Origin: CBDULX01 sp965368175
GTDB taxonomy: Bacteria; Pseudomonadota; Gammaproteobacteria; SZUA-229
Direction: 5' to 3'
Assembly (NCBI GenBank): GCA_965368175.1
Contig: CBDULX010000022.1
Coordinates: 1-23,582, forward strand
DNA length: 23,582 nt
Every line of letters starts with the position of its first letter. The stretch's first letter is position 1. The translations under genes and the position numbers were made by a program. The notes beneath the pieces are model-generated. The model saw only the letters and a program-made list of their open reading frames with translations. It made no database searches and was not told where the DNA came from. Positions 7,851-16,400 of the stretch are shown here, piece by piece.

Positions 7851-8309
7851 CTGGAAATAGCGACCGCCTACGGCCACGATCGACGTCACCAGCCCTAGAA
7901 CCAGATTGATAGTGACTGTATGACGAATTTTAATCAATAGTTGACCGGCTTCTGGCCAGTTTTCAATGATCACCGCTTCCTTGAATTTCTGGTAAGTGAC
8001 GAAATAGAGATAGCCATAGATAACAATCATCAACAAACCGATGAACGACATGATATGAATATGAATACCCACCCCGGCAAAACCACCAAAATACATGAAC
8101 AGCATCATATAACCGGTGACGGGCAACAGGATTACAGAAAGCCAGACCCAGAAAAAAAAGCGTTTGAACACCCTGTTCCAGAGCATAAGTCGCAATGGCG
8201 GCTCCAGTATTTCAACCGCAGAGGGACGTAACACCATATGGGCAAAGAACATTCCTCCCACCCAGATAATGGTCGTAAAAATATGCAGGGCGGCTAGTAG
8301 ACTCAGCAT
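7839..8309 (-). CDS. CopD-like integral membrane protein with conserved histidines
   Basis: This 156-residue protein has four hydrophobic helices at about 2-26, 50-73, 84-106 and 129-150. Histidines His9 (LHIF), His24 (AHMVLRPSA), His83/His85 (GIHIHIM) and His130 (IRHTV) lie in or near the helices, a pattern that fits heme or metal binding. The layout resembles the CopD (copper resistance D) domain superfamily, which also includes HemJ-like proteins. The true substrate is unknown, and copper transport should not be assumed. AGGA lies 8 bases upstream of its ATG. It is inserted between tyrA (24 bases) and aroA (48 bases), in an otherwise biosynthetic operon. Confidence 0.75.
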   Translation of the reverse strand: MLSLLAALHIFTTIIWVGGMFFAHMVLRPSAVEILEPPLRLMLWNRVFKRFFFWVWLSVILLPVTGYMMLFMYFGGFAGVGIHIHIMSFIGLLMIVIYGYLYFVTYQKFKEAVIIENWPEAGQLLIKIRHTVTINLVLGLVTSIVAVGGRYFQGGL

Positions 8310-8333
8310 TGTAAATATTCCTGTTTTTATTGA

Positions 8334-9194
8334 TTACATACAAAATTCATCACGCGCCGATTTGGCCCGTGAAAACAGTTCGTAAAGTGCATCCGCATCA
8401 TCATTTTCAATAGCGGTTTTGAGCACAGTCATTTCCTGCTGATAGCGTTCCATCATCACCAGCACCGCCTCTCGGTTAGCCAGACAGATATCACGCCACA
8501 TGGTTGGATCGCTGGATGCGATACGAGTAAAGTCACGAAAACCACCGGCGGCAAAGCGAAAAATTTCATCCACATCATCCACACTGTTAAGGCAGTCAAC
8601 CAGGGCAAAAGCCAGCATATGAGGCAAATGACTGGTTCCCGCGAGCACAAGATCATGATGGCGGTCGCCCATTTCATCAACCAGGGCGCCAGCCGCCTGC
8701 CACATGGATTTAATTGTATCCACATCGGACTGAGCATTTTCCTCGAGCGGCGTCAGTATCACTCTACGCTCCTGGTACAGGCTGTCGAAAGCGGCATCGG
8801 CACCGGATTTTTCTGTACCCGCTATCGGATGGCCGGGTATAAACTGGTTTATTTTAGGCCCCAGCAGCCGCATGGCATCGACCACTACACGATGTTTAGC
8901 ACTGCCGGCATCGGTGACCAGGGTATCTGGCATAAGGGCGGGTTCAATTTTCTCGAACACATCAGCCATAGCCCCTAAAGGCACTGCCACAAACACAACA
9001 TCGGCATCAGCCACTGCCTGTGCATAGTCCAGGGTATATTCATCCAGAATACCCAGTTCTACAGCATGAATTAAGTGCTGTTCATTTCGACCGGCACCCA
9101 CCACATGTTTACAGTAACCGGCTTTCTTTAAGGCAAGAGCGAGGGAGCCTCCAATCAAACCGACGCCAATTACACACAGACGGTCGATGCTCAT
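8334..9194 (-). CDS. tyrA: Prephenate (or arogenate) dehydrogenase
   Basis: TyrA oxidatively decarboxylates prephenate to 4-hydroxyphenylpyruvate in tyrosine synthesis. The 286 residues contain the Rossmann motif GVGLIGGSLAL (10-20), then FVAVPLGAM, the PGHPIAGTEKSGADAA segment, the GTSHLPHMLAFAL helix and GGFRDFTRIASSDPTMW. This is the single-domain form without a fused chorismate mutase or ACT domain. The cofactor (NAD or NADP) and substrate preference cannot be set from sequence alone. Its ATG overlaps the hisC stop (ATGA), so the two are coupled. HisC can transaminate the TyrA product, so the pairing makes biochemical sense. Confidence 0.95.
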   Translation of the reverse strand: MSIDRLCVIGVGLIGGSLALALKKAGYCKHVVGAGRNEQHLIHAVELGILDEYTLDYAQAVADADVVFVAVPLGAMADVFEKIEPALMPDTLVTDAGSAKHRVVVDAMRLLGPKINQFIPGHPIAGTEKSGADAAFDSLYQERRVILTPLEENAQSDVDTIKSMWQAAGALVDEMGDRHHDLVLAGTSHLPHMLAFALVDCLNSVDDVDEIFRFAAGGFRDFTRIASSDPTMWRDICLANREAVLVMMERYQQEMTVLKTAIENDDADALYELFSRAKSARDEFCM

Positions 9195-10306
9195 AACACT
9201 TGCTCCAGTGAATTCAGTAAGTTCTGGTTCTGCTGTTCCGTACCCACGGTAATACGTAGATGATGAGGCATTTTATAACTGGCCAGGGGACGCAGGATTA
9301 TCCCCTGCTTTAGCAGGTCATGGTAAACAGGCATGGCATCGCGCTGGAAATCGACCGTAATAAAATTAGCAACACTCGGAATAACATTCAATTCCAGTTT
9401 ATCCAGACCCCGTCTCAACTGTTCAAGCCCGGACTGATTTGCACGGATACTGTTTGTTATATGCACATCATCGTCCAGCGCCGCCAGAGCAGCAACCTGG
9501 GCTGGCAGGCTGGTATTGAATGGTTGCCTGACCCGGTTTAAAAAGTCCGCCAGATCTGGATGTGAAATAGCATAACCAATTCGCAAGCCGGCCAGTCCAT
9601 AAATCTTTGAAAAAGTCCGGGTTATCACCAGATTGGGAAAGCGTTTAACAAGAGTATCCGAATCTGGTTTAAGTGAATCCGGCATATATTCGTAATAAGC
9701 TTCATCCAGCACCACGATCACCTCATCGTCAACCGCTTGAAGAAATGCGTTCAGTTGATGCAGATCCAGCCAGGTACCGGTGGGGTTATTAGGGTTGGCG
9801 ATAAATACTACACGGGTGGATGGGTTGATCATCGAGCCTATCGCATCGAGATCGTGACCATAGGGCATGTCAGGATGATTCGCAGGATAGGCTTTTGCAA
9901 TTCTGGCTTCAGCACCGATCGCCTGGGTAATGATAGGATAAACAGCGAAGGCATATTCGGAAAAGACAGCATTGTAACAGGGGGCCAGAAAGGCACGGGC
10001 GATCTGTTCCAGAACATCGCTCGAGCCATTACCCAGTGTAATAGCAGTTCGCACCACACCATGCTTCTCTGCCAGTTTACTCGACAACTGGAAACCACTG
10101 CCATCGGGATAGATATTAATCCTGGCAATAACATCCTGCACGGCGGCGACTGCTTTTGTACTGGGACCTAAGGGATTTTCATTGGAAGCCAGCTTGATGC
10201 TATGTTTCAGGCCAAGTTCGCGCTCCAGTTCTTCTACCGGCTTGCCCGGCTGATAAGGTGTTAATTGCTGAACACCGGGTACCGCCAGCTTTAAAAAACG
10301 ATTCAT
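9191..10306 (-). CDS. hisC: Histidinol-phosphate / aromatic aminotransferase
   Basis: A PLP fold-type I aminotransferase of the HisC family, 371 residues. Visible motifs are the ASNENPLGPS substrate region (40-49), NPNNPTGTW (171-179), DEAYYEY (201-207), and the Schiff-base lysine Lys234 in TFSKIYGLAGLRIGY. In gammaproteobacteria the copy within the gyrA-serC-pheA-hisC-tyrA cluster probably acts on phenylpyruvate and 4-hydroxyphenylpyruvate as well as, or instead of, histidinol phosphate. Its place between pheA (4 bases away) and tyrA (4-base overlap) supports that. Substrate choice is inferred from context. Confidence 0.93.
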   Translation of the reverse strand: MNRFLKLAVPGVQQLTPYQPGKPVEELERELGLKHSIKLASNENPLGPSTKAVAAVQDVIARINIYPDGSGFQLSSKLAEKHGVVRTAITLGNGSSDVLEQIARAFLAPCYNAVFSEYAFAVYPIITQAIGAEARIAKAYPANHPDMPYGHDLDAIGSMINPSTRVVFIANPNNPTGTWLDLHQLNAFLQAVDDEVIVVLDEAYYEYMPDSLKPDSDTLVKRFPNLVITRTFSKIYGLAGLRIGYAISHPDLADFLNRVRQPFNTSLPAQVAALAALDDDVHITNSIRANQSGLEQLRRGLDKLELNVIPSVANFITVDFQRDAMPVYHDLLKQGIILRPLASYKMPHHLRITVGTEQQNQNLLNSLEQVL

Positions 10307-10310
10307 CGGT

Positions 10311-11396
10311 TTAGAGTACCGCTCGGGGATAGGAACCCAGTATACGCACCATGGCTGTGTCGTGTTCTATTTCAGTCAATGCCTCAGCCACATTCTGATC
10401 ATCCTTGTGGCCTTCAATATCGATAAAGAATAAATACTCCCATACACCTCTACGAGATGGACGGGATTCAATTTTGCTCATGCCAATGCCACGGTTCGCC
10501 AACGGCTGCAACAGTTTAAATAGAGACCCTGGCTTATTATTGGTGGCAATCAGCAGGGAAGTTCGATCCTTGCCACTGGCGGGAACAGCGTCACGACCGA
10601 TCACTATAAAGCGGGTGGTATTATCCGCTTCATCTTCAATCTCGGAGACCAGAACAGGTACCTGGTAAATCTCAGAGGCCAGGCTCCCTGCGATAGCCGC
10701 GCTGGCAGGTTCAGTTTTCGACAGGCGCACGGCTTCTGCATTACTCTTAACAGCAAACAGTTCGACACCCGGCAGGTGTCCATCCAGCCATCGCCGGCAC
10801 TGCGCCAGGGACTGTTGATGTGAATATACTTTTTTAATTTCGCTCAGATTTTTCTGATTACTGATTAAATTATGCTGAATGCGTAAATCCACTTCGCCAC
10901 AGATTTGCAGTGAGGAATTGGTCAGCAGATCCAGGGTATGAGTGATCACACCTTCGGTCGAGTTCTCGATGGGCACTACACCAAAATGGGCCTGCCCCGA
11001 TTCAACGGTACGAAAAATATCTTCGATGTTATTAACCGGTTCCTGTTCGATGAACTGTCCGAAATGTTTTACTGTAGCCACATGATTGTAAGTACCGGCG
11101 GGGCCCAGAAAGGCAATTTTCAAAGGCCGCTCCAGCGCCAGACAGGCGGACATAATTTCCCTGAACAAACGGGCCATTTTTTCCGCTTCCAGCGGCCCCT
11201 TGTTGCGCGCTTCGATATTACGCAACACCTGGGCCTCACGTTCAGGCCGATAAAAATGATCCGTTTCACCGGATTTAGTTTTGATGTCCGCAACCTGCTG
11301 TGCACAGCTGGCACGCTCATTAATCAAGGTCTGGATCTGTTCATCCAGTGCATCAATTCTTTCGCGGATGGTTTGAAGTTGATTCTTTTCGCTCAT
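10311..11396 (-). CDS. pheA: Bifunctional chorismate mutase / prephenate dehydratase (P-protein)
   Basis: This protein converts chorismate to prephenate and then to phenylpyruvate. The 361 residues fall into three parts. An AroQ-type mutase helix bundle (about 5-90) shows RERIDALDEQIQTLINER and FYRPEREAQVLR. The dehydratase domain (about 93-270) shows FLGPAGTYNHVA, VVPIENSTEGVI and the NTTRFIVIG catalytic TRF motif. The C-terminal ACT domain (about 280-361) has GSLFKLLQPLANRG and KIESRPSRRGVWEY, the ESRP motif that binds phenylalanine for feedback inhibition. Length matches the Pseudomonas P-protein (about 365). It lies 9 bases after serA. Confidence 0.97.
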   Translation of the reverse strand: MSEKNQLQTIRERIDALDEQIQTLINERASCAQQVADIKTKSGETDHFYRPEREAQVLRNIEARNKGPLEAEKMARLFREIMSACLALERPLKIAFLGPAGTYNHVATVKHFGQFIEQEPVNNIEDIFRTVESGQAHFGVVPIENSTEGVITHTLDLLTNSSLQICGEVDLRIQHNLISNQKNLSEIKKVYSHQQSLAQCRRWLDGHLPGVELFAVKSNAEAVRLSKTEPASAAIAGSLASEIYQVPVLVSEIEDEADNTTRFIVIGRDAVPASGKDRTSLLIATNNKPGSLFKLLQPLANRGIGMSKIESRPSRRGVWEYLFFIDIEGHKDDQNVAEALTEIEHDTAMVRILGSYPRAVL

Positions 11397-11405
11397 AATA
11401 GTGAG

Positions 11406-12569
11406 TTATAATACCCGAACACTCAATACACCATCAATTTTCTTGATGTTATTTATCGCAGCTTCCGACGGTCTGGACTCCACATCAATCAGGGTGTAGG
11501 CCAGCTCGCCACGTGATTCATTGATCATGTGCATAATATTTACCCCTGCCTGCCCAAGACTATGAGAAATCTGTGCCAGCATATCTGGCATATTACGATT
11601 AGCAATGGCCAGACGATTTGCCCCCTGTCTGGCCAGTTTAATATCGGGAAAATTCACCGCATTACGTATATTGCCATTTTCAAGAAACTCTTTTAATTGG
11701 TCAGCAATCATAATGGCGCAGTTATCTTCGGCTTCACCTGTAGAGGCACCAAGATGTGGCAGAGTAATAACCCCGTCCTGACCTTTCAGCTTATTGGATG
11801 GAAAATCGCTGACATAGGCATGCAGTTTGCCTCTTTTAATAGCAGCTAAAACGGCATCATCATCGACTATGCCCTCGCGCGCAAAGTTTAAAATAACGGC
11901 CCCATCAGGCATAGTGGCGATGCGCCTGGCATTTAACAAATGCCGGGTAGATTCAATTAATGGAACATGGAAAGTAACAAAATCGGACTGTTTAAATAAC
12001 TCATCTACCGAGTCCATCTGCTCTACACTGGAGGTTAACTTCCAGGCACTTTTCACGGTAATAGTCGGATCAAAGCCGACTACTCTCATGCCTAAAGCAT
12101 CAGCGGCATTGGCTATAAGAACGCCTATAGCCCCCAGACCAATAACACCTAATGTACGACCTGGCAGTTCAAAACCAACATACTTTTTCTTACCTGCTTC
12201 TACCAGCCTGGCTACCTGGGCATCCGTCCCTTCCAGTTCATGGATATATTGACAGGCCTGATTCAGATTTCGACAGGCCATTAACATACCGGCGATCACC
12301 AGCTCTTTCACCGCATTGGCATTAGCCCCCGGTGCATTGAAAACGACTATGCCACGATCCGACATGGCATCGACTGGAATATTGTTCACCCCGGCACCCG
12401 CACGGCCTATAGCCAGCACTGATTCGGCAATCGGTTCATTGTGCAGTTTGAACGATCGCAACATCACTGCGTCTGGCGAAACAGCATCCGGATCGATGAT
12501 GTACTGATCAGACGGCAATCGACTCAGGCCTTTTTCAGAAATAGCGTTATAGGTTTTTATTGTGAACAT
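11406..12569 (-). CDS. serA: D-3-phosphoglycerate dehydrogenase
   Basis: SerA starts serine synthesis by oxidising 3-phosphoglycerate. I place the start at the ATG at 12569 (387 residues, MFTIKTYNAISEKGL), with AAAGG 8 bases upstream. An in-frame GTG at 12596 would add nine residues, but it lies inside the repeat arm at 12584-12610 and the added residues look unrelated to the family. The dinucleotide fold has GVIGLGAIGVLIANA. The catalytic Arg is in NFAREGIVDDDA and the His in LPHLGASTGEAE. An ACT domain (about residues 310-387) suggests serine feedback control. Its placement next to serC joins two consecutive steps of the pathway. Confidence 0.95.
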   Translation of the reverse strand: MFTIKTYNAISEKGLSRLPSDQYIIDPDAVSPDAVMLRSFKLHNEPIAESVLAIGRAGAGVNNIPVDAMSDRGIVVFNAPGANANAVKELVIAGMLMACRNLNQACQYIHELEGTDAQVARLVEAGKKKYVGFELPGRTLGVIGLGAIGVLIANAADALGMRVVGFDPTITVKSAWKLTSSVEQMDSVDELFKQSDFVTFHVPLIESTRHLLNARRIATMPDGAVILNFAREGIVDDDAVLAAIKRGKLHAYVSDFPSNKLKGQDGVITLPHLGASTGEAEDNCAIMIADQLKEFLENGNIRNAVNFPDIKLARQGANRLAIANRNMPDMLAQISHSLGQAGVNIMHMINESRGELAYTLIDVESRPSEAAINNIKKIDGVLSVRVL

Positions 12570-12583
12570 TCTTGAAACCTTTC

Positions 12584-12676
12584 GCCACAGAGACACAGAG
12601 AACGCAGAGAAATTCTTAATAATAAATATATTCGGTTAACCAGAGCATCTCTCTGCGACCTCTGTGCCTCTGTGGC
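12584..12676. repeat. Palindromic CACAGAG-type repeat inside the serC-serA transcript
   Basis: A 27-base left arm (12584-12610) pairs with 12650-12676 at 24 of 27 positions, around a 39-base A/T-rich centre. The left arm contains three octamer-like units: CCACAGAG, ACACAGAG and, after one extra A, ACGCAGAG. It fills most of the 116 bases between serC and serA and would fold into a large hairpin in their shared mRNA. No reading frame and no flanking duplication are seen. This looks like a dispersed intergenic repeat family rather than a site specific to these genes. Confidence 0.75.
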
Positions 12677-12685
12677 TGTATTCTA

Positions 12686-13765
12686 TTATCCGTTACGCTT
12701 TTCGAAGTCAGCCATGAAATCAATCAGTGCATCGACACCCGCTTCTGGCATGGCGTTATAGATGCTGGCTCGCATACCACCAACAGACCTATGACCTTTC
12801 AGTGTCGTTAAGCCGGCTTTTTCAGCCTGTTCAAGAAACTGTTTATCCAGTTCTGCATTGGCCAGTATAAAGGGAACATTCATCCAGGACCGGCAGGGAA
12901 TATCGACCGGATTGGAATAGAAATCCGAATGATCAATAGCCGCATAGAGTTTAGCGGCCTTGCGTTTATTAATTTCTTCCATGGCCGATATGCCGCCCCT
13001 GTCTTTGATCCACTGAAATACCAGTCCCGCCAGATACCAGCCGAAGGTGGGGGGCGTGTTATACATGGAACCGTTATCGGCGTGGATCTGGTAATCCATC
13101 ATGGTCGGCATATTCGGCATGGCATGGCCAATCAGATCATCCCGAACTATGACTACTGTAATACCCGCTGGCCCGATATTTTTTTGAGCACCAGCATAGA
13201 TCACACCAAATTTGGACACATCGATGGCGCGAGACAATATATTTGATGACATATCTGTCACTAATGGCAGCTTAGTCTCGGGAACAAAGGGAAACTCAAC
13301 ACCAGCAATAGTTTCATTTGCGACGTAATGTAAATATGCAGCATTTTCATCCAGGGTCCAGCTGGACTGATCAGCCACAGTGGTAAATTTTGAGTCTTCG
13401 GTAGACGAGACCACATTAACATCACAATAACGCTTAGCCTCAGCAATGGCTTTTTGTGACCACTGTCCAGTAAGCACATAATCGGCCTTTTTATTACCGT
13501 TAAGTAAATTAATAGGCACCATTGAAAACTGCGAACTGGCACCGCCCTGTAAAAACAGAACCTTGTAGTTATCGGGAATAGCCATGATGTCACGCAAATC
13601 AGCTTCTGCTTTTTCGGCGATAGACATGTAGGCTTTACCACGGTGGCTCATTTCCATCACCGACATACCGGTACCCTGCCAGTCCAGCATTTCTTCCTGT
13701 GCCTGTTTTAATACCGCTTCAGGTAATACAGCAGGACCTGCACTGAAATTATAAACGCGACTCAT
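12686..13765 (-). CDS. serC: Phosphoserine aminotransferase
   Basis: SerC transaminates 3-phosphohydroxypyruvate with glutamate to give phosphoserine. It also acts in PLP synthesis in many gammaproteobacteria. The 359 residues include NFSAGPAVLPEAVL at the N-terminus, MSHRGKAY (39-46), the QGGASSQF cofactor region (73-80), TDMSSNILSR, and the PLP lysine Lys195 in YAGAQKNIGPAG. Length matches E. coli SerC (362). GGGTGA lies 4 bases before the ATG. It follows gyrA by 49 bases and precedes serA across the repeat at 12584-12676. Confidence 0.97.
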   Translation of the reverse strand: MSRVYNFSAGPAVLPEAVLKQAQEEMLDWQGTGMSVMEMSHRGKAYMSIAEKAEADLRDIMAIPDNYKVLFLQGGASSQFSMVPINLLNGNKKADYVLTGQWSQKAIAEAKRYCDVNVVSSTEDSKFTTVADQSSWTLDENAAYLHYVANETIAGVEFPFVPETKLPLVTDMSSNILSRAIDVSKFGVIYAGAQKNIGPAGITVVIVRDDLIGHAMPNMPTMMDYQIHADNGSMYNTPPTFGWYLAGLVFQWIKDRGGISAMEEINKRKAAKLYAAIDHSDFYSNPVDIPCRSWMNVPFILANAELDKQFLEQAEKAGLTTLKGHRSVGGMRASIYNAMPEAGVDALIDFMADFEKRNG

Positions 13766-13814
13766 TTTTCACCCTGTTGTGTAAATTGTTATGCTTATTC
13801 TCTGGCTATAAGGT

Positions 13815-16400
13815 TCAGGCTTCTGACTCATCACCTACAATAACACCTTCAATATCCCCTTCAACATCTACGTCAAGACACTCAAGCTGCTCTATTTCTA
13901 CCAGAACTTCTCCCTGGTCAAGTCGAATCAGTGTAACACCCTGAGTATTCCTGGCCATTACGCGAATGCCATCCACTGAGGTTCGCACCAGTGTTCCAGC
14001 ATTTGAAATCAGCATGATTTCATCGCCATCTTTCACCTGAACGGCACCCACCACAGAACCATTACGCTCTGAGGCCTGTATTGAAATTACACCCTGACCG
14101 CCACGGCCTTTTCTTGGATAATCCGATGACATCGTGCGTTTGCCATAACCGTTGGCGGTTGCGGTCAGTATCGAGGCCTCATCATCCACCACAATGAGAC
14201 TGATCACTTTATGATCCTGTGCCAGCTTGATACCCCTGACACCGGCAGCCGTTCTACCCATAGCACGCACATCATTTTCTGAGAAACGGGTTGCCTTGCC
14301 CGATGATGAAAGCAGCATAATGTCCTTATTGCCATCGGTAATAGCCACATCCACCAGAGTATCGTCACCACGTAAATCCACAGCAATAATGCCAGCCGAT
14401 CGACGTCGTGAAAAATTGGTCAATGCTGTCTTCTTCACTGTGCCTGAACTGGTGGCCATGAATACAAAGTGATTTTCATCGTATTCACGTATAGGTAACA
14501 CGGCATTAATTCGTTCGCCCTCTTCCAGTGGCAACAGGTTGATAAGAGGTTTACCTCTGGATCCACGACTGGCCTGTGGCAGCTCATAGACTTTAATCCA
14601 GTAGGCCTTACCACGACTGGAAAAACACAATAGAGTGTCGTGGGTATTGGCGATAAATAATTTATCAATGAAGTCTTCATTCTTCATTACTGTGGCGGAT
14701 TTACCACGACCACCCCGACGCTGTGTCGCGTAATCGGTTAAAGGCTGAGACTTGGCATAACCTTCATGGGAGAATGTAACCAGCACATCTTCTTCGGTAA
14801 TCAAATCCTCCAGACTCAGATCCAGCTGATTAAGTAAAATTTCAGTCCGACGCTCATCGCCAAACTCATCCCTTATCGCTATCAGTTCATCTCGAATGAC
14901 TTGCAGCAGTCTATCCGGGTTGGCCAGTATATCTAAAAGGTCTTTAACTATATCTAATATATCTTTGAATTCATTGAGTATTTTATCTTGTTCAAGACCG
15001 GTTAAACGATGCAGTCTTAAATCAAGAATGGCCTGGGCCTGAGCTTCGGACAAATGATAACCATCGTCTTTCAAACCGTAGTTTACTTCGAGTGTGTCTG
15101 GCCGAGACGCCTCAGCTCCCGCCCGTTGTAGCATGTCAATGACCATACCCGGTTGCCAGACTTTTGCTACCAGTTGCAGCTTGGCTTCAGCGGGATTGGA
15201 TGAGCGACGAATCAGTTCGATAATCTCATCGATATTGGCCAGGGCAATGGCCAGACCCTCCAGGGTATGGGCCCTGTCCCGAGCCTTGCGTAATTCATAA
15301 ATGGTACGTCGGGTTACCACTTCACGACGATGACGAATGAAAGCATCCAGGATTTGCTTCAGGTTCAACAGCTTTGGCTGGCCATTCACCAGCGCCACCA
15401 TGTTTATGCCAAACACACACTGCATGGGTGTTTGCATATACAGGTTATTGAGGATCACTTCACCCACATCGCCACGACGGATCTCGATCACGATGCGCAT
15501 ACCATCCTTATCCGATTCATCACGGATTTCGGTAATGCCTTCGATTTTCTTTTCCTTAACCAGATCGGCAATACGCTCGATCAGGCGGGCCTTGTTAACC
15601 TGATAGGGCAGTTCATGAACCAGAATGGTCTGACGGCCACTGGACGGGTCAGTGATCACCTCTGCCCTGGCCCGCATATACATACGACCCCGTCCGGTAT
15701 GGTATGCCTCCCGAATGCCCTTGACGCCATTGATCATGGCGGCAGTGGGTAGATCCGGTGCCGGGATGTAATCCATCAGATCATCGATACTGAGGTCAGG
15801 GTTATCGATCAGCGCCTCACAGGCATTGATAACCTCGGTCAAATTATGGGGGGGGATATTGGTGGCCATACCCACCGCGATGCCCGACGAGCCATTGATC
15901 AGCAGACTGGGAATACGGGTTGGAAACACCACGGGTTCGTGCTCAGAACCATCATAGTTGGCATCGAAATCGACGGTTTCCTTGTCAATATCCGAAATCA
16001 TCTGATGGGCAATTTTTGCCATCCTGACTTCGGTATATCGCATGGCCGCAGGCGAATCACCGTCCACCGAACCGAAGTTACCCTGACCATCCACCAGCAT
16101 GTAGCGCATAGAGAAAGGCTGAGCCATACGAACAATGGTGTCATATACCGCGGTATCACCGTGGGGATGGTATTTACCGATGACATCACCGACCACACGG
16201 GCCGATTTTTTATAGGCTTTATTCCAGTCATTACCCAGTTCGCTCATGGCGAAAAGTACACGCCTGTGCACCGGTTTCAGGCCGTCGCGTACGTCTGGCA
16301 AGGCTCGTCCGACAATAACACTCATGGCGTAATCCAGATAGGATTGACGCATTTCATCTTCTAGATTAACTGGGTAGATTTCTTTGGCAAATTCAGCCAT
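13815..16400 (-). CDS. gyrA: DNA gyrase subunit A
   Basis: GyrA is the DNA-cleaving and wrapping subunit of gyrase, which introduces negative supercoils. Over its 861 residues the numbering of the N-terminal domain matches E. coli exactly: catalytic Tyr122 in AAMRYTEVR, and the quinolone region HPHGDTAVYD with Thr83 and Asp87. The GyrA box QRRGGRG opens the C-terminal wrapping domain of repeated blades, each ending in motifs such as GKATRF, YGKRT or AGTLVRT. Its acidic C-terminal tail (DVEGDIEGVIVGDESEA) is usual. The upstream 308 bases hold its probable promoter. The ribosome site is weak, with GGA 11 bases from the ATG. Confidence 0.98.
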   Translation of the reverse strand: MAEFAKEIYPVNLEDEMRQSYLDYAMSVIVGRALPDVRDGLKPVHRRVLFAMSELGNDWNKAYKKSARVVGDVIGKYHPHGDTAVYDTIVRMAQPFSMRYMLVDGQGNFGSVDGDSPAAMRYTEVRMAKIAHQMISDIDKETVDFDANYDGSEHEPVVFPTRIPSLLINGSSGIAVGMATNIPPHNLTEVINACEALIDNPDLSIDDLMDYIPAPDLPTAAMINGVKGIREAYHTGRGRMYMRARAEVITDPSSGRQTILVHELPYQVNKARLIERIADLVKEKKIEGITEIRDESDKDGMRIVIEIRRGDVGEVILNNLYMQTPMQCVFGINMVALVNGQPKLLNLKQILDAFIRHRREVVTRRTIYELRKARDRAHTLEGLAIALANIDEIIELIRRSSNPAEAKLQLVAKVWQPGMVIDMLQRAGAEASRPDTLEVNYGLKDDGYHLSEAQAQAILDLRLHRLTGLEQDKILNEFKDILDIVKDLLDILANPDRLLQVIRDELIAIRDEFGDERRTEILLNQLDLSLEDLITEEDVLVTFSHEGYAKSQPLTDYATQRRGGRGKSATVMKNEDFIDKLFIANTHDTLLCFSSRGKAYWIKVYELPQASRGSRGKPLINLLPLEEGERINAVLPIREYDENHFVFMATSSGTVKKTALTNFSRRRSAGIIAVDLRGDDTLVDVAITDGNKDIMLLSSSGKATRFSENDVRAMGRTAAGVRGIKLAQDHKVISLIVVDDEASILTATANGYGKRTMSSDYPRKGRGGQGVISIQASERNGSVVGAVQVKDGDEIMLISNAGTLVRTSVDGIRVMARNTQGVTLIRLDQGEVLVEIEQLECLDVDVEGDIEGVIVGDESEA

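Noticed and set aside
7839..8309. Naming the membrane gene copD or hemJ
   Set aside because: Only helix layout and histidine placement support the superfamily; nothing separates copper-related from heme-related function.
12570..12596. GTG start extending serA by nine residues
   Set aside because: The codon lies in a repeat arm; the downstream ATG has a good ribosome site and the expected N-terminus.
15846..16364. 172-codon open frame antisense to gyrA
   Set aside because: It mirrors the gyrA codon pattern and is His/Gly/Ile-rich as expected of antisense translation; no family features.
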